Made by a program: the position numbers and the translations under genes. DNA of 64,000 nucleotides from Bacillus sp. ISL-7 (GTDB lineage: Bacteria; Bacillota; Bacilli; Bacillales_B; DSM-18226): contig NZ_JAGGQW010000002.1 of NCBI RefSeq assembly GCF_018613065.1, positions 39,869 to 103,868 on the forward strand, read 5' to 3'. Below are positions 25,657 to 33,983 of this stretch, one piece after another (position 1 is the first letter of the stretch; each line of letters begins with the position of its first letter). The notes beneath the pieces are model-generated. The model searched no databases, was not told the origin of the DNA, and saw only the letters and a list, made by a program, of their open reading frames with translations.

Positions 25657-26355
25657 TTAGATTAGATTAATTTCTTCCATTAGAATTTCAACATCTACAA
25701 TCATGTTGCCTTCTTCATCTACTTCTATTAATTCATCTTTTTTCATTTTTGTTAGCGTCCTGCTTATGGTTTCTCTTGTCGTGCCGATCATATTGGCAAG
25801 ATCCTTATTCGTGAATTCGGACTTTAAAAGGATCGTACCATCTTCTTGTTCTTTACCATGCTTCTGGGCGAGCCGAATCAGTAGTTTAATAATTTGTTCG
25901 TATGTGTTATTGAGAATCTTTTCTTCTAAACGATTTTGCAAATCAACGATTTTTTCTCCTAATACTTTAAAAACTTTAATACATAGTTCAGGGTTTTCAA
26001 TCAGTACAGTTTCAAATTTTGAAATTGGAACAGCAATAAGAGTTGAGGACTCAAGTACTTCTGCATAGGCTGGGTAATCGCCTTTTCTGAAAAAACCTAC
26101 ATGGGGAAACATCTCACCTTTTTTAGCAATGGCGACGATTTGTTCTTTGCCATTAATGTCACTTTTATAAATTTTAATTTTTCCGTCATAAATAAAATAG
26201 ACATTTTCAAGCGGGTCACCTTGGAGAAACACATGACTATGTTTTTTCCATTCCCTAGCAATAGCGATATCAGAGATTTTTGTTATTTCAAAATCATTCA
26301 ATTCACGAAAAAGGGTAAAATCAGCGAGCACCCTTTTAATTTCTTCAATTTTCAT
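25657..26355 (-). CDS. Crp/Fnr family transcriptional regulator
   Basis: 232 residues. Effector-binding beta-roll (FLQGDPLENVYFIYDGKIKIYK, GEMFPHVGFF), a long dimer helix (ENPELCIKVFKVLGEKIVDLQNRLEE) and a winged helix with IGTTRETISRTLTKM; the Arg-Glu and Ser-Arg contacts are those that read TGTGA half-sites. Only one cysteine is present, so an iron-sulphur sensor like FNR is unlikely; heme or another ligand is possible. Convergent to hcp and likely regulator of the four Fnr-type sites in this window (inference). Confidence 0.92.
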   Translation of the reverse strand: MKIEEIKRVLADFTLFRELNDFEITKISDIAIAREWKKHSHVFLQGDPLENVYFIYDGKIKIYKSDINGKEQIVAIAKKGEMFPHVGFFRKGDYPAYAEVLESSTLIAVPISKFETVLIENPELCIKVFKVLGEKIVDLQNRLEEKILNNTYEQIIKLLIRLAQKHGKEQEDGTILLKSEFTNKDLANMIGTTRETISRTLTKMKKDELIEVDEEGNMIVDVEILMEEINLI

Positions 26356-26524
26356 CCAATCACCTTCAAATATAGATTCCGTTACTATCTATTGTAACAA
26401 AAATTCTAGCAATAGTTTTAATGTTATTGATATTTATTGGTTAAGTAGAATTTAAAGTTATTCTTACGCTTGGAAAAAAATACTAGGCATATAAGAAATA
26501 AAAAAGTCGTTTTTTCTTTTGTTG

Positions 26525-26538
26525 CGAACGTTCATTCG
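26525..26538. promoter_or_regulatory. LexA (SOS) box-like site before mrfA
   Basis: CGAAC-GTTC-ATTCG, one mismatch from the Bacillus CGAAC-N4-GTTCG operator. It overlaps the region between a weak -35 and TAAAAT at 26540-26545, where binding would block transcription. Confidence 0.55.
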
Positions 26539-26567
26539 TTAAAATAGAAGTAATGAGGTGAGGAAGC

Positions 26568-28844
26568 ATGAAGTTAAGAAAAAGCCTGCAAGAAATTTTG
26601 TCAGACTTAAAAATAAATGATCAATTTAAGGAAAATATCGTTACATGGCACACCATCGAGGAAAAGCCGGCCCAAACAGTCCCGATGCCAAGAGACCTTC
26701 ATCCGGTTTTAAAGTCTGCTCTAAAGAGCAAGGGAATTGAACAACTTTATACACATCAAAAATCAGCCTATGAAAAAATTATTGAGGGAAAAAGTATCGT
26801 TGCTGTTACCCCTACAGCTTCAGGAAAAACCCTTTGCTATAACCTTCCAGTTTTACAATCGATTCTAGCAAAGCCAAGTACACGAGCTCTTTATATGTTT
26901 CCTACAAAAGCACTTGCTCAGGATCAAAAGAGTGAAATCAATGAAATTATTCAAGCGGCTGGCGTAGAGATTAACAGCTATACGTACGACGGGGATACAC
27001 CAGCTAATATTCGTCAACGAGTAAGACAGGCGGGGCATGTGGTTATTACTAACCCAGATATGCTCCACTCAGCCATACTGCCACATCATACAAAATGGGT
27101 TTCTTTGTTTGAGAACCTTAAATTTATTGTCATCGATGAACTTCATACCTATCGAGGTGTTTTTGGCAGTCATGTGGCCAATGTGATCAGAAGGTTGAAG
27201 CGTATTTGTAAGTATTATGGGAGTAACCCTGTATTTATTTGCACGTCAGCAACCATTGCTAATCCACTTGAACTCGCAGAAACCCTAACAGAAGAAAAGA
27301 TGAACCTGATTGATAATAATGGGGCCCCTAGTGGTACAAAGCATTTTCTATTCTATAATCCACCTATTGTAAACAAACCATTAAACATTAGAAGAAGTGC
27401 CACACTTGAGGTTCGGAAAATTGCGGGTGAACTTTTAAAAAATAAAATTCAAACCATCGTTTTTGCGAGAAGCAGAGTTAGAGTCGAAATCATTTTGACC
27501 TATTTGCAGGAATTAGTAAAGAATCAGTTGGGGGCAAAATCCATAATGGGCTATCGGGGCGGGTATCTACCCACCGAACGAAGGAAGATTGAAAAAGGGC
27601 TTCGTTCAGGTGATATATACGGTGTGGTCAGTACGAATGCACTTGAACTAGGAGTGGATATTGGGCAGTTGCAAGTGTGTATCATGACAGGCTACCCTGG
27701 TACGATATCCAGCGCATGGCAGCAGGCTGGAAGAGCGGGAAGAAGGCATGGAGAAGCCCTTGTCATTATGGTTGCAAGCTCCAGTCCCCTAGATCAATAC
27801 ATCATCCAGAATCCGGATTACTTTTTTAACAAAAGCCCTGAAACAGCAAGGATTAATCCTGATAATTTAATTATTTTAATCGATCATATGAAATGTGCTG
27901 CCTATGAACTCCCTTTTAAAGCGGGTGAGCATTTTGGAAGTGTAGAAACAGAGGAACTACTAGAATATTTAACAGAAGAACGTGTCCTTTATCATAATGG
28001 CGGGAAATGGTATTGGATGAATGATTCTTTTCCAGCACATAACATTAGTTTAAGGTCTGCATCACAAGAGAACGTGATTATCGTTGATCAGTCAGATGTT
28101 GCGAATGTAAAAGTAATTGGAGAAATGGATCGTTTTTCAGCGATGACTCTTCTCCATGATGAAGCAATTTATTTACATCAAGGGACTCAATTCCAGGTAG
28201 AAAAGCTTGATTGGGAAGAGAAAAAGGCGTTCGTTAGGGAAGTCGATGTAGACTATTTTACTGATGCCAATTTAGCGGTTCAATTAAAAGTACTGGAAGT
28301 AGACAAACTTGAATCAAAAGATGATGCTGAATTCGGTTATGGGGATGTTAGTGTAAGGGCGATGGCCACAATTTTTAAGAAAATTAAATTCGAAACCCAT
28401 GAAAATATAGGGTCTGGACCGATCCATTTACCGGAAGAGGAGCTTCATACAAATGCGGCCTGGATTTCCTTAAACCATCCGATATCAGAAATGGGCCATG
28501 AGCGACTCGAACAGGGACTTGTCGGGACTGCGCATGCACTAAACCATATAGCTCCCTTATTCGTAATGGCCGACCCTCAGGATATTCATGTCATTCCGCA
28601 AGTAAAGGCAGACCATAACGAAAAGCCAACCATTTTCTTTTATGATCGCTACCCAGGTGGGATAGGATTAAGCGAGAAAATACACACAGGTATGTCGGAA
28701 GTATTTGAGGAAACAAAGAAAATGATTACTCGCTGTCAATGCGGATCCGGCTGCCCGTCATGTATTGGTACAGACACCGTTAGTGATACAGCAAAAAATG
28801 ATACCTTAAAAATTATTGAAGCCTTTTTAAAACCCTCAATATAG
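26568..28844 (+). CDS. mrfA: DEAD/DEAH-box helicase MrfA (YprA)
   Basis: 758 residues. MrfA works with the MrfB exonuclease in repair of mitomycin C damage in B. subtilis. Helicase motifs: Walker A region TPTASGKTL, DELH (VIDELHTYRG), SAT, then VVSTNALELGVDIG and QQAGRAGRR. A DUF1998 C-terminus ends with four cysteines (RCQCGSGCPSCIG) likely binding zinc. Ribosome site GAGGTGAGG. mrfB follows after 17 bases. A SOS-type box precedes the gene. Confidence 0.94.
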   Translation: MKLRKSLQEILSDLKINDQFKENIVTWHTIEEKPAQTVPMPRDLHPVLKSALKSKGIEQLYTHQKSAYEKIIEGKSIVAVTPTASGKTLCYNLPVLQSILAKPSTRALYMFPTKALAQDQKSEINEIIQAAGVEINSYTYDGDTPANIRQRVRQAGHVVITNPDMLHSAILPHHTKWVSLFENLKFIVIDELHTYRGVFGSHVANVIRRLKRICKYYGSNPVFICTSATIANPLELAETLTEEKMNLIDNNGAPSGTKHFLFYNPPIVNKPLNIRRSATLEVRKIAGELLKNKIQTIVFARSRVRVEIILTYLQELVKNQLGAKSIMGYRGGYLPTERRKIEKGLRSGDIYGVVSTNALELGVDIGQLQVCIMTGYPGTISSAWQQAGRAGRRHGEALVIMVASSSPLDQYIIQNPDYFFNKSPETARINPDNLIILIDHMKCAAYELPFKAGEHFGSVETEELLEYLTEERVLYHNGGKWYWMNDSFPAHNISLRSASQENVIIVDQSDVANVKVIGEMDRFSAMTLLHDEAIYLHQGTQFQVEKLDWEEKKAFVREVDVDYFTDANLAVQLKVLEVDKLESKDDAEFGYGDVSVRAMATIFKKIKFETHENIGSGPIHLPEEELHTNAAWISLNHPISEMGHERLEQGLVGTAHALNHIAPLFVMADPQDIHVIPQVKADHNEKPTIFFYDRYPGGIGLSEKIHTGMSEVFEETKKMITRCQCGSGCPSCIGTDTVSDTAKNDTLKIIEAFLKPSI

Positions 28845-28861
28845 GAGAAGGAAGACTAGCG

Positions 28862-30118
28862 ATGTCGTTAAAAAATAAATTAAATCGTTTAAAACCACAT
28901 CTTTCTGTTGGCGATCAATCTGAAAAAATTAGTACTCCCCCTTTAGCGGTTAACATTGAGGTTCCTTTCAAGGAACAATGGGAGCAAGAAAACGTTTTTC
29001 CGTTTTTTATGGATCAAAATTACTGTTTAATCAGAGAAGTGAAATATCCACTCTCATATCAGCATGGTCATTACTGTTTTCGTGATTTTCTAACCGCAGT
29101 AGAAATATGGAACAAACAGCCCGTAAATCATCCTTTATCAGCAGAAGGGCATCAAGCGGAAGAATTATTCTTTTTTGATACTGAAACAACTGGACTTGGC
29201 GGTGGGGTCGGAAACACGATTTTTTTACTCGGCTATGCGAGCATTTCTGGTGATTCCCTTATCTTAAGACAACATATTTTACCGAATCCGGGGGCAGAGG
29301 TCCCTTTATATCAAAGCTTTCTAGAAAAAGTGAATTATAAAACGCTAGTTACCTATAATGGGAAGTCATTTGATTGGCCGCAGGTAAAAACAAGGCATAC
29401 GCTCGTAAGAGAACATGTGCCAAAGCTGCCGCATTTTGGGCATTTCGATTTATTTCATGCGGCTAGAAGGCTATGGAAGCATAAATTAGACCGTTTAAAG
29501 TTAGCTGTTGTGGAGAAAGAGGTTCTTGGGGTAGAAAGGGTAGATGATATTCCTGGCTTTTTGGCCCCGATGATTTACTTTGAGTTTATTGATAGTAAAC
29601 AGCCTGATGGAATGCTTGGTATTCTAAAACATAATGAAATTGATATTTTATCGCTTGTTACCTTGTATACACATATAACCTTTCAACTATGTGGAACAGA
29701 TACTTCTCAAACCAGACCCGAGTCCTTTGAGGTAGGGCGCTGGTTTGCTTCATTAGGAGAACAAAATGAAGCAGAAAAAGTTTTGACCAAGCTTGCAAAT
29801 GGAAGTGATTTTACTTCCTATCAAGCAAAGCATGCTTTAGCTATACAACACAAAAAAGAACGCGACTGGGAAAGAGCACGGAAATTGTTTTCGGATGTTG
29901 TTGATTCGGGTGATAAACCAATGATGTTAGATGCATGCCTGGAGCTAACCAAGATCCATGAACATAGGCTAAAAGATTATCAACTTGCGTTGGATTACTG
30001 TCAAAAAGCGATTATGATCGTATCCCAATTTGAAAAACCACCTAAAATTACAAATCAAAATAGCTTAGAACAACTCAAATTCCGTCTTAGCCGGTTAGAG
30101 AGAAAAAATGCAAAATAA
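28862..30118 (+). CDS. mrfB: MrfB (YprB) DEDD exonuclease
   Basis: 418 residues. Central DnaQ-like 3'-5' exonuclease with FFFDTETTGLGGG (DxE), LVTYNGKSFDWPQVKTRH, FDLFHAARRLWKHKLDRLKLA and HNEIDILSLVTL carrying the remaining acidic residues; the C-terminal third is TPR-like. In B. subtilis this is the nuclease partner of MrfA for interstrand or bulky DNA damage. Same transcript as mrfA. Confidence 0.93.
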   Translation: MSLKNKLNRLKPHLSVGDQSEKISTPPLAVNIEVPFKEQWEQENVFPFFMDQNYCLIREVKYPLSYQHGHYCFRDFLTAVEIWNKQPVNHPLSAEGHQAEELFFFDTETTGLGGGVGNTIFLLGYASISGDSLILRQHILPNPGAEVPLYQSFLEKVNYKTLVTYNGKSFDWPQVKTRHTLVREHVPKLPHFGHFDLFHAARRLWKHKLDRLKLAVVEKEVLGVERVDDIPGFLAPMIYFEFIDSKQPDGMLGILKHNEIDILSLVTLYTHITFQLCGTDTSQTRPESFEVGRWFASLGEQNEAEKVLTKLANGSDFTSYQAKHALAIQHKKERDWERARKLFSDVVDSGDKPMMLDACLELTKIHEHRLKDYQLALDYCQKAIMIVSQFEKPPKITNQNSLEQLKFRLSRLERKNAK

Positions 30119-30283
30119 CCTGTCTGACTATTGTTTTTTGTAAAGTTCATCTAATTGCCACAAAATCAGTGAAAATTAATTTAAAAAACCAGCATTTCCA
30201 TATTGTTTATCATAGTTGAAAGAGGTAAAATTTGAAATTAGATTGAGAAAAAAACGACTAACAAAACATTTGGAGCTGGTAAC

Positions 30284-30379
30284 ATGTATAAAGCGATTTT
30301 ATTCTTATTTTTTATTGTCGTTTGTTTGACTGCAGTTATTTTTACGAGTTTAAAAGATAGCTTTTATTCTTTTTTATAA
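30284..30379 (+). CDS. small single-helix membrane peptide
   Basis: 31 residues: MYKAI, then about 18 hydrophobic residues, then TSLKDSFYSFL. A GGAG motif nine bases upstream supports translation. It stands alone between mrfB and cotD. Not recognised; could be a short membrane regulator or a spurious frame. Confidence 0.45.
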   Translation: MYKAILFLFFIVVCLTAVIFTSLKDSFYSFL

Positions 30380-30502
30380 ATGAAACATATGTCTAGGGGA
30401 GCAGCCCTTTTTTGAGCAAAACTAGGCATATCTGAACATATATAAATATTGAAAACATAGCAATGAACGTATTAAACCAAAAAAATAGGTATTTTCATTA
30501 GT

Positions 30503-30530
30503 ACAAGAGTAATCCCTTCAACATAGGCTG
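30503..30530 (+). promoter_or_regulatory. candidate sigma-K promoter of cotD
   Basis: AC at 30503-30504, 17 bases, then CATAGGCTG, one mismatch from CATANNNTA, 35 bases before the start codon. cotD is a mother-cell gene in B. subtilis. Confidence 0.45.
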
Positions 30531-30564
30531 TAATGTAAACAAATAATTGAAGGGAGACTATTAT

Positions 30565-30975
30565 ATGTATCTTGGAACTAATTTTATGCCGCCAGTCATT
30601 CATCCGACTCAACAAATTGTGAACCATACGTTTTCAACGACAGTGGTTCCCCATATTCACCCTGTCCACACAACCACGGTAAATCACCATTTGTATCAAC
30701 ATAAACATTACTGTCCGCAAACTGCTTCTTGTGCTGAAGAGGTATGCAATCAGCAAATTAACTGCTGTAACCCATGTGCACCTACTGCAATGCCAGTGGC
30801 TATGCCTGCTGCAAATGCTTTACCAAATGCTATGCCAGGAATGGGTGGTCCAGGCTTTGGACCAGGAGGCCCAGGCTTTGGACCAGGAGGCCCAGGCTTT
30901 GGACCAGGAGGCCCAGGTTTTGGACCAGGAGGCCCAGGCTTTGCACCAGGACCATTCATGGGTCCTAGACGTTAA
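30565..30975 (+). CDS. cotD: spore coat protein CotD
   Basis: 136 residues. The first 75 have the CotD pattern: PPVIHPTQQIVNHTFSTTVVPHIHPVHTTTVNHH, His-rich, then a Cys-rich patch (YCPQTASCAEEVCNQQINCCNPC). The rest is a glycine/proline/phenylalanine tail made from five 21-base repeats. Start at the ATG 30565, eight bases after AAGGGAG. Located between mrfB and ypsA, close to its B. subtilis place. Inner coat protein, assembled in the mother cell. Confidence 0.9.
   Translation: MYLGTNFMPPVIHPTQQIVNHTFSTTVVPHIHPVHTTTVNHHLYQHKHYCPQTASCAEEVCNQQINCCNPCAPTAMPVAMPAANALPNAMPGMGGPGFGPGGPGFGPGGPGFGPGGPGFGPGGPGFAPGPFMGPRR
30847..30951. repeat. five tandem 21-base units within cotD
   Basis: Near-identical copies of a unit encoding Gly-Pro-Gly-Phe-Gly-Pro-Gly; the first and last copies each carry a single codon variation. 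Copy number can change without a frameshift. Confidence 0.9.
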
Positions 30976-30993
30976 TTGAAGTAATGTCTTTTG

Positions 30994-31020
30994 CAGGGGC
31001 TTTTTAGCCCTTGTTTTTTA
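30994..31020 (+). terminator. terminator after cotD
   Basis: CAGGGGCT pairs with AGCCCTTG around TTTT, followed by a T run. Confidence 0.75.
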
Positions 31021-31105
31021 ATTTTTATTTACTAATATGATATGCTTGTTTCATTCAAATGTTTGTCCATTTTAAAAAAATTTCTTGGTGAGGAGAACAT
31101 TCTTT

Positions 31106-31663
31106 ATGAAAGTTCTGGCCATTTCAGGTTATAAACCCTATGAATTAGGAATTTTTAAAAATGACCATCCATCGGTATTATTTCTCAAGGCTGCTATTAA
31201 AAAATCACTTATTCCAATGATAGACGAAGGATTAGAGTGGGTGCTGATTAGTGGACAATTAGGTGTGGAACTGTGGGCTGCTGAGGTTGTATTTGAACTA
31301 CAATTGGAATTTCCAGATCTAAAACTAGCAGTAATAACGCCTTTTTTAGATCAGCAAGCGTCTTGGAAGGAAAATAATCAGGAATGGTATGAGTCAGTCC
31401 TTGCACAAGCTGATTTCATTGATTCTGTTACAAAAAAGGGATATGAAAAGCCATGGCAATTTAGGCTGAAAAATCAATTTTTTGTAGAAAAAAGTGAGGG
31501 ACTCCTCCTACTTTACGATCAGGAAAGGGATGGGAGCCCAAAATATCTATATGAAATGGCTCTTGAGTACCAAAAAAAACATCTATACCCGATTGAGCTA
31601 ATTACATTTTATGATTTGCAGATGATTGTCGAGGAAGAACAAATGAAACTCGCTGACTTTTAA
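31106..31663 (+). CDS. ypsA: YpsA, DUF1273/SLOG family protein
   Basis: 185 residues with a Rossmann-like SLOG fold: [16 protein letters not shown] at the start, [18 protein letters not shown] (the nucleotide-binding-like Gly loop), and [17 protein letters not shown]. In B. subtilis and S. aureus YpsA affects cell division when overproduced; its ligand is unknown. The ATG at 31106 follows GAGGAG. It precedes gpsB as in related genomes. Confidence 0.92.
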   Translation: MKVLAISGYKPYELGIFKNDHPSVLFLKAAIKKSLIPMIDEGLEWVLISGQLGVELWAAEVVFELQLEFPDLKLAVITPFLDQQASWKENNQEWYESVLAQADFIDSVTKKGYEKPWQFRLKNQFFVEKSEGLLLLYDQERDGSPKYLYEMALEYQKKHLYPIELITFYDLQMIVEEEQMKLADF

Positions 31664-31808
31664 CCTTATTAGTCATTTTTTAAGTACAAATTCATATATT
31701 GAAATGATTTATCAAATCAAAAATTTAGCAAAACAAATGAAAATTGACAAAACTACATATTTTTGAAAAAATAATAGGTAGTGATTGGCGAATACTGAGG
31801 TGAATAGA

Positions 31809-32111
31809 ATGCTGTCAGATAAAGTGAAATTAACAGCTAAGGATATTTTAGAAAAAGAGTTTAAGACTGGTGTACGCGGCTATAAACAAGAAGATGTTGA
31901 TAAGTTTTTGGATTTAATCATTAAAGATTATGGAACATTTCATCAGGAGGTTGAAGATCTACAACAGGAAAATCTTCGGCTTCGGAAACAGCTTGAAGAA
32001 ACTTCAAAAAGGCAGCCGGCAGCACAACCTGCGGGTACCACAAATTTTGATATCTTGAAACGATTATCCAATCTTGAAAAACATGTTTTTGGTAACAAGC
32101 TCTACGATTAA
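31809..32111 (+). CDS. gpsB: cell division regulator GpsB
   Basis: 100 residues. DivIVA-like N-terminal domain ([34 protein letters not shown]) and coiled coil, a Gln/Pro/Ala linker, and the C-terminal helix [16 protein letters not shown]. It shuttles PBP1 between septum and side wall, so it works with the ponA product. The ATG at 31809 follows GAGGTGA; an upstream TTG at 31785 is not needed. Confidence 0.95.
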   Translation: MLSDKVKLTAKDILEKEFKTGVRGYKQEDVDKFLDLIIKDYGTFHQEVEDLQQENLRLRKQLEETSKRQPAAQPAGTTNFDILKRLSNLEKHVFGNKLYD

Positions 32112-32183
32112 CAGGATGTATTAAAATTTCCTAATAATAACCATTGAATTACCAGCGTGAAATACATATAATAAATTGTATTC

Positions 32184-32607
32184 ATTAATAACGTTCGGGT
32201 AATCGCTGTAAGAAGCATTTGCATTCTTGCAGAGGAAAGTCCATGCTCGCACGAGCTGAGATGCTCGTAGTGTTCGTGCCTAGCGAATTCATAAGCTAGG
32301 GCAGCTGGGGCTAGCATCCAGTTGACGGCCGGGAAAATACCTAAGTCCTTTTGGGGATATGGTATGAATACCTATAAAAGTGCCACAGTGACGTAGCCTT
32401 TCCAGAAATGGAAAGGGTGGAACGGGTAAACCCCACGAGCGAGAAACCCAAATAATGGTAGGGGCACTTTCTCTGAGGAATTGAACAAGGAGAAGGACAG
32501 GTTCAAATCTGAGCCTGTAGATAGATGATTACCACCTAAGTACGAGACACACCCGTGTCGTTTGTAGTACACTGGTACAGAACATGGCTTACAGAACGTT
32601 ATTAATG
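32184..32607 (+). ncRNA. rnpB: RNase P RNA, Bacillus (class B) type
   Basis: The catalytic RNA of RNase P. Ends are set by helix P1: CATTAATAACGTTC at 32184-32197 pairs perfectly with GAACGTTATTAATG at 32594-32607. Conserved blocks are present: GAGGAAAGTCCATGCTCGCAC, GTGCCACAGTGACG, AACGGGTAAACCCC followed by GAGCGAGAAACCCAAAT, GGACAGGTTC, and the 3' ATGGCTTACAGAACGTT. Located between gpsB and ypsC as in B. subtilis. Confidence 0.97.
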
Positions 32608-32631
32608 GGAAAGTATGCTGGATATTAAATG

Positions 32632-32657
32632 GCTCTCCTGATAAGGAGAGCTTTTTA
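32632..32657 (+). terminator. terminator of rnpB
   Basis: GCTCTCCT-GATA-AGGAGAGC followed by TTTTT. Confidence 0.9.
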
Positions 32658-32768
32658 TTATTACGGGACATATTGCATTCGTTGTCGACTTTTTGTCAAT
32701 AATGAAAGCGAATTAAGATTATTTTTATTAAACATAAACATACATACAAATGAATTAAGGGTGAAAAA

Positions 32769-33923
32769 ATGGGAAATTATCAATTAATAGCTACGGCGGC
32801 AATGGGACTTGAAGCTTTAGTTGCCAAAGAAGTACGATCATTAGGATATGACTGTGAAGTTGAAAATGGCAAAGTCACCTACACTGGTGATGAATATGCG
32901 ATAGCCCGCAGTAATTTATGGCTCCGAACAGCGGACAGAATTAAGATCAAGGTCGGAGAATTTAAGGCATATACCTTTGATGAATTATTCGAGAAAACCA
33001 AGGCACTCCCGTGGGAAAAATTCTTACCTGAAGACGCGGAATTTCCTGTGGTTGGTAAATCTGTAAAGTCAAAGCTCTTTAGTGTTTCTGATTGCCAGGC
33101 AATTGTTAAAAAAGCAGTGGTAGAACGAATGAAACAACATTATAAACGAAGTACCTGGTTTGAGGAAACCGGTGCTTATTTTCGCATCGAAGTCGCACTA
33201 TTAAAAGATGTTGCTACGATCACCATTGACACTAGTGGTCAAGGGCTTCATAAACGCGGCTATCGTCTCGATCAGGGGGAGGCACCCCTAAAGGAAACAC
33301 TTGCTGCTGCACTTGTCTTACTCACCAATTGGAAGGCAGACCGTCCTTTTATGGATCCTTTCTGCGGCTCGGGGACTATTCCCATTGAAGCGGCAATGAT
33401 AGGGCAAAATATCGCTCCAGGTTTTAACAGAGAATTTGTTTCTGAGCGTTGGAATTGGTTTTCTGCAAAGGTTTGGGAGGACGCTAGAAATGAAGCTGAG
33501 GACCTTGCAAATTATGATCAACCATTAGACATATTAGGCACTGATATCGACCATAGAATGGTGAAAATTGCCCAAGAAAACGCCTTTGAAGCTGGATTCG
33601 CTGACTTAATTCATTTCAAGCAAATGCAGGTTAAAGATATTTCTACCAATAAACAGTACGGTGTCATAGTCGGAAATCCACCTTATGGTGAAAGACTAGG
33701 GGATAAAAAAGCGGTCGAACACATGTATAAAGAAATGGGTGAAGCATTCAATGCGCTTGATACATGGTCAATTTATATCCTGACTTCTAATGAACAGTTC
33801 GAACAATTTTATGGAAAGCCAGCGACTAGGAAGAGAAAGCTATTTAATGGCTTTATTCGTACTGACCTTTATCAATATTGGGGAAAGAAACCTCCTCGTC
33901 AAAATGAACTGAATCTAGAATAA
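32769..33923 (+). CDS. THUMP-domain class I rRNA methyltransferase (YpsC, RlmL-like)
   Basis: 384 residues. N-terminal ferredoxin-like/THUMP RNA-binding region (MGLEALVAKEVRSLGY), then a Rossmann methyltransferase with MDPFCGSGTIPIEAA (SAM site) and the base-flipping motif NPPYGERLG typical of N2-guanine methyltransferases of 23S rRNA. It follows rnpB as ypsC does in B. subtilis. Confidence 0.9.
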   Translation: MGNYQLIATAAMGLEALVAKEVRSLGYDCEVENGKVTYTGDEYAIARSNLWLRTADRIKIKVGEFKAYTFDELFEKTKALPWEKFLPEDAEFPVVGKSVKSKLFSVSDCQAIVKKAVVERMKQHYKRSTWFEETGAYFRIEVALLKDVATITIDTSGQGLHKRGYRLDQGEAPLKETLAAALVLLTNWKADRPFMDPFCGSGTIPIEAAMIGQNIAPGFNREFVSERWNWFSAKVWEDARNEAEDLANYDQPLDILGTDIDHRMVKIAQENAFEAGFADLIHFKQMQVKDISTNKQYGVIVGNPPYGERLGDKKAVEHMYKEMGEAFNALDTWSIYILTSNEQFEQFYGKPATRKRKLFNGFIRTDLYQYWGKKPPRQNELNLE

Positions 33924-33983
33924 TCAATCGATTAATATACTTATGTTTGTGGTAACACATGAAAGTTTTTTGGGGAGGGTACT

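Noticed and set aside
30847..30951. Repeats in cotD and ponA as CRISPR arrays
   Set aside because: Units are contiguous, lie inside coding frames and have no spacers.
30731..30979. Alternative frames in cotD on both strands
   Set aside because: Artefacts of the 21-base repeats; the CotD frame carries the known motifs.
32372..32671. Minus-strand open frame across RNase P RNA
   Set aside because: Antisense of a well-supported structural RNA, no ribosome site or family.
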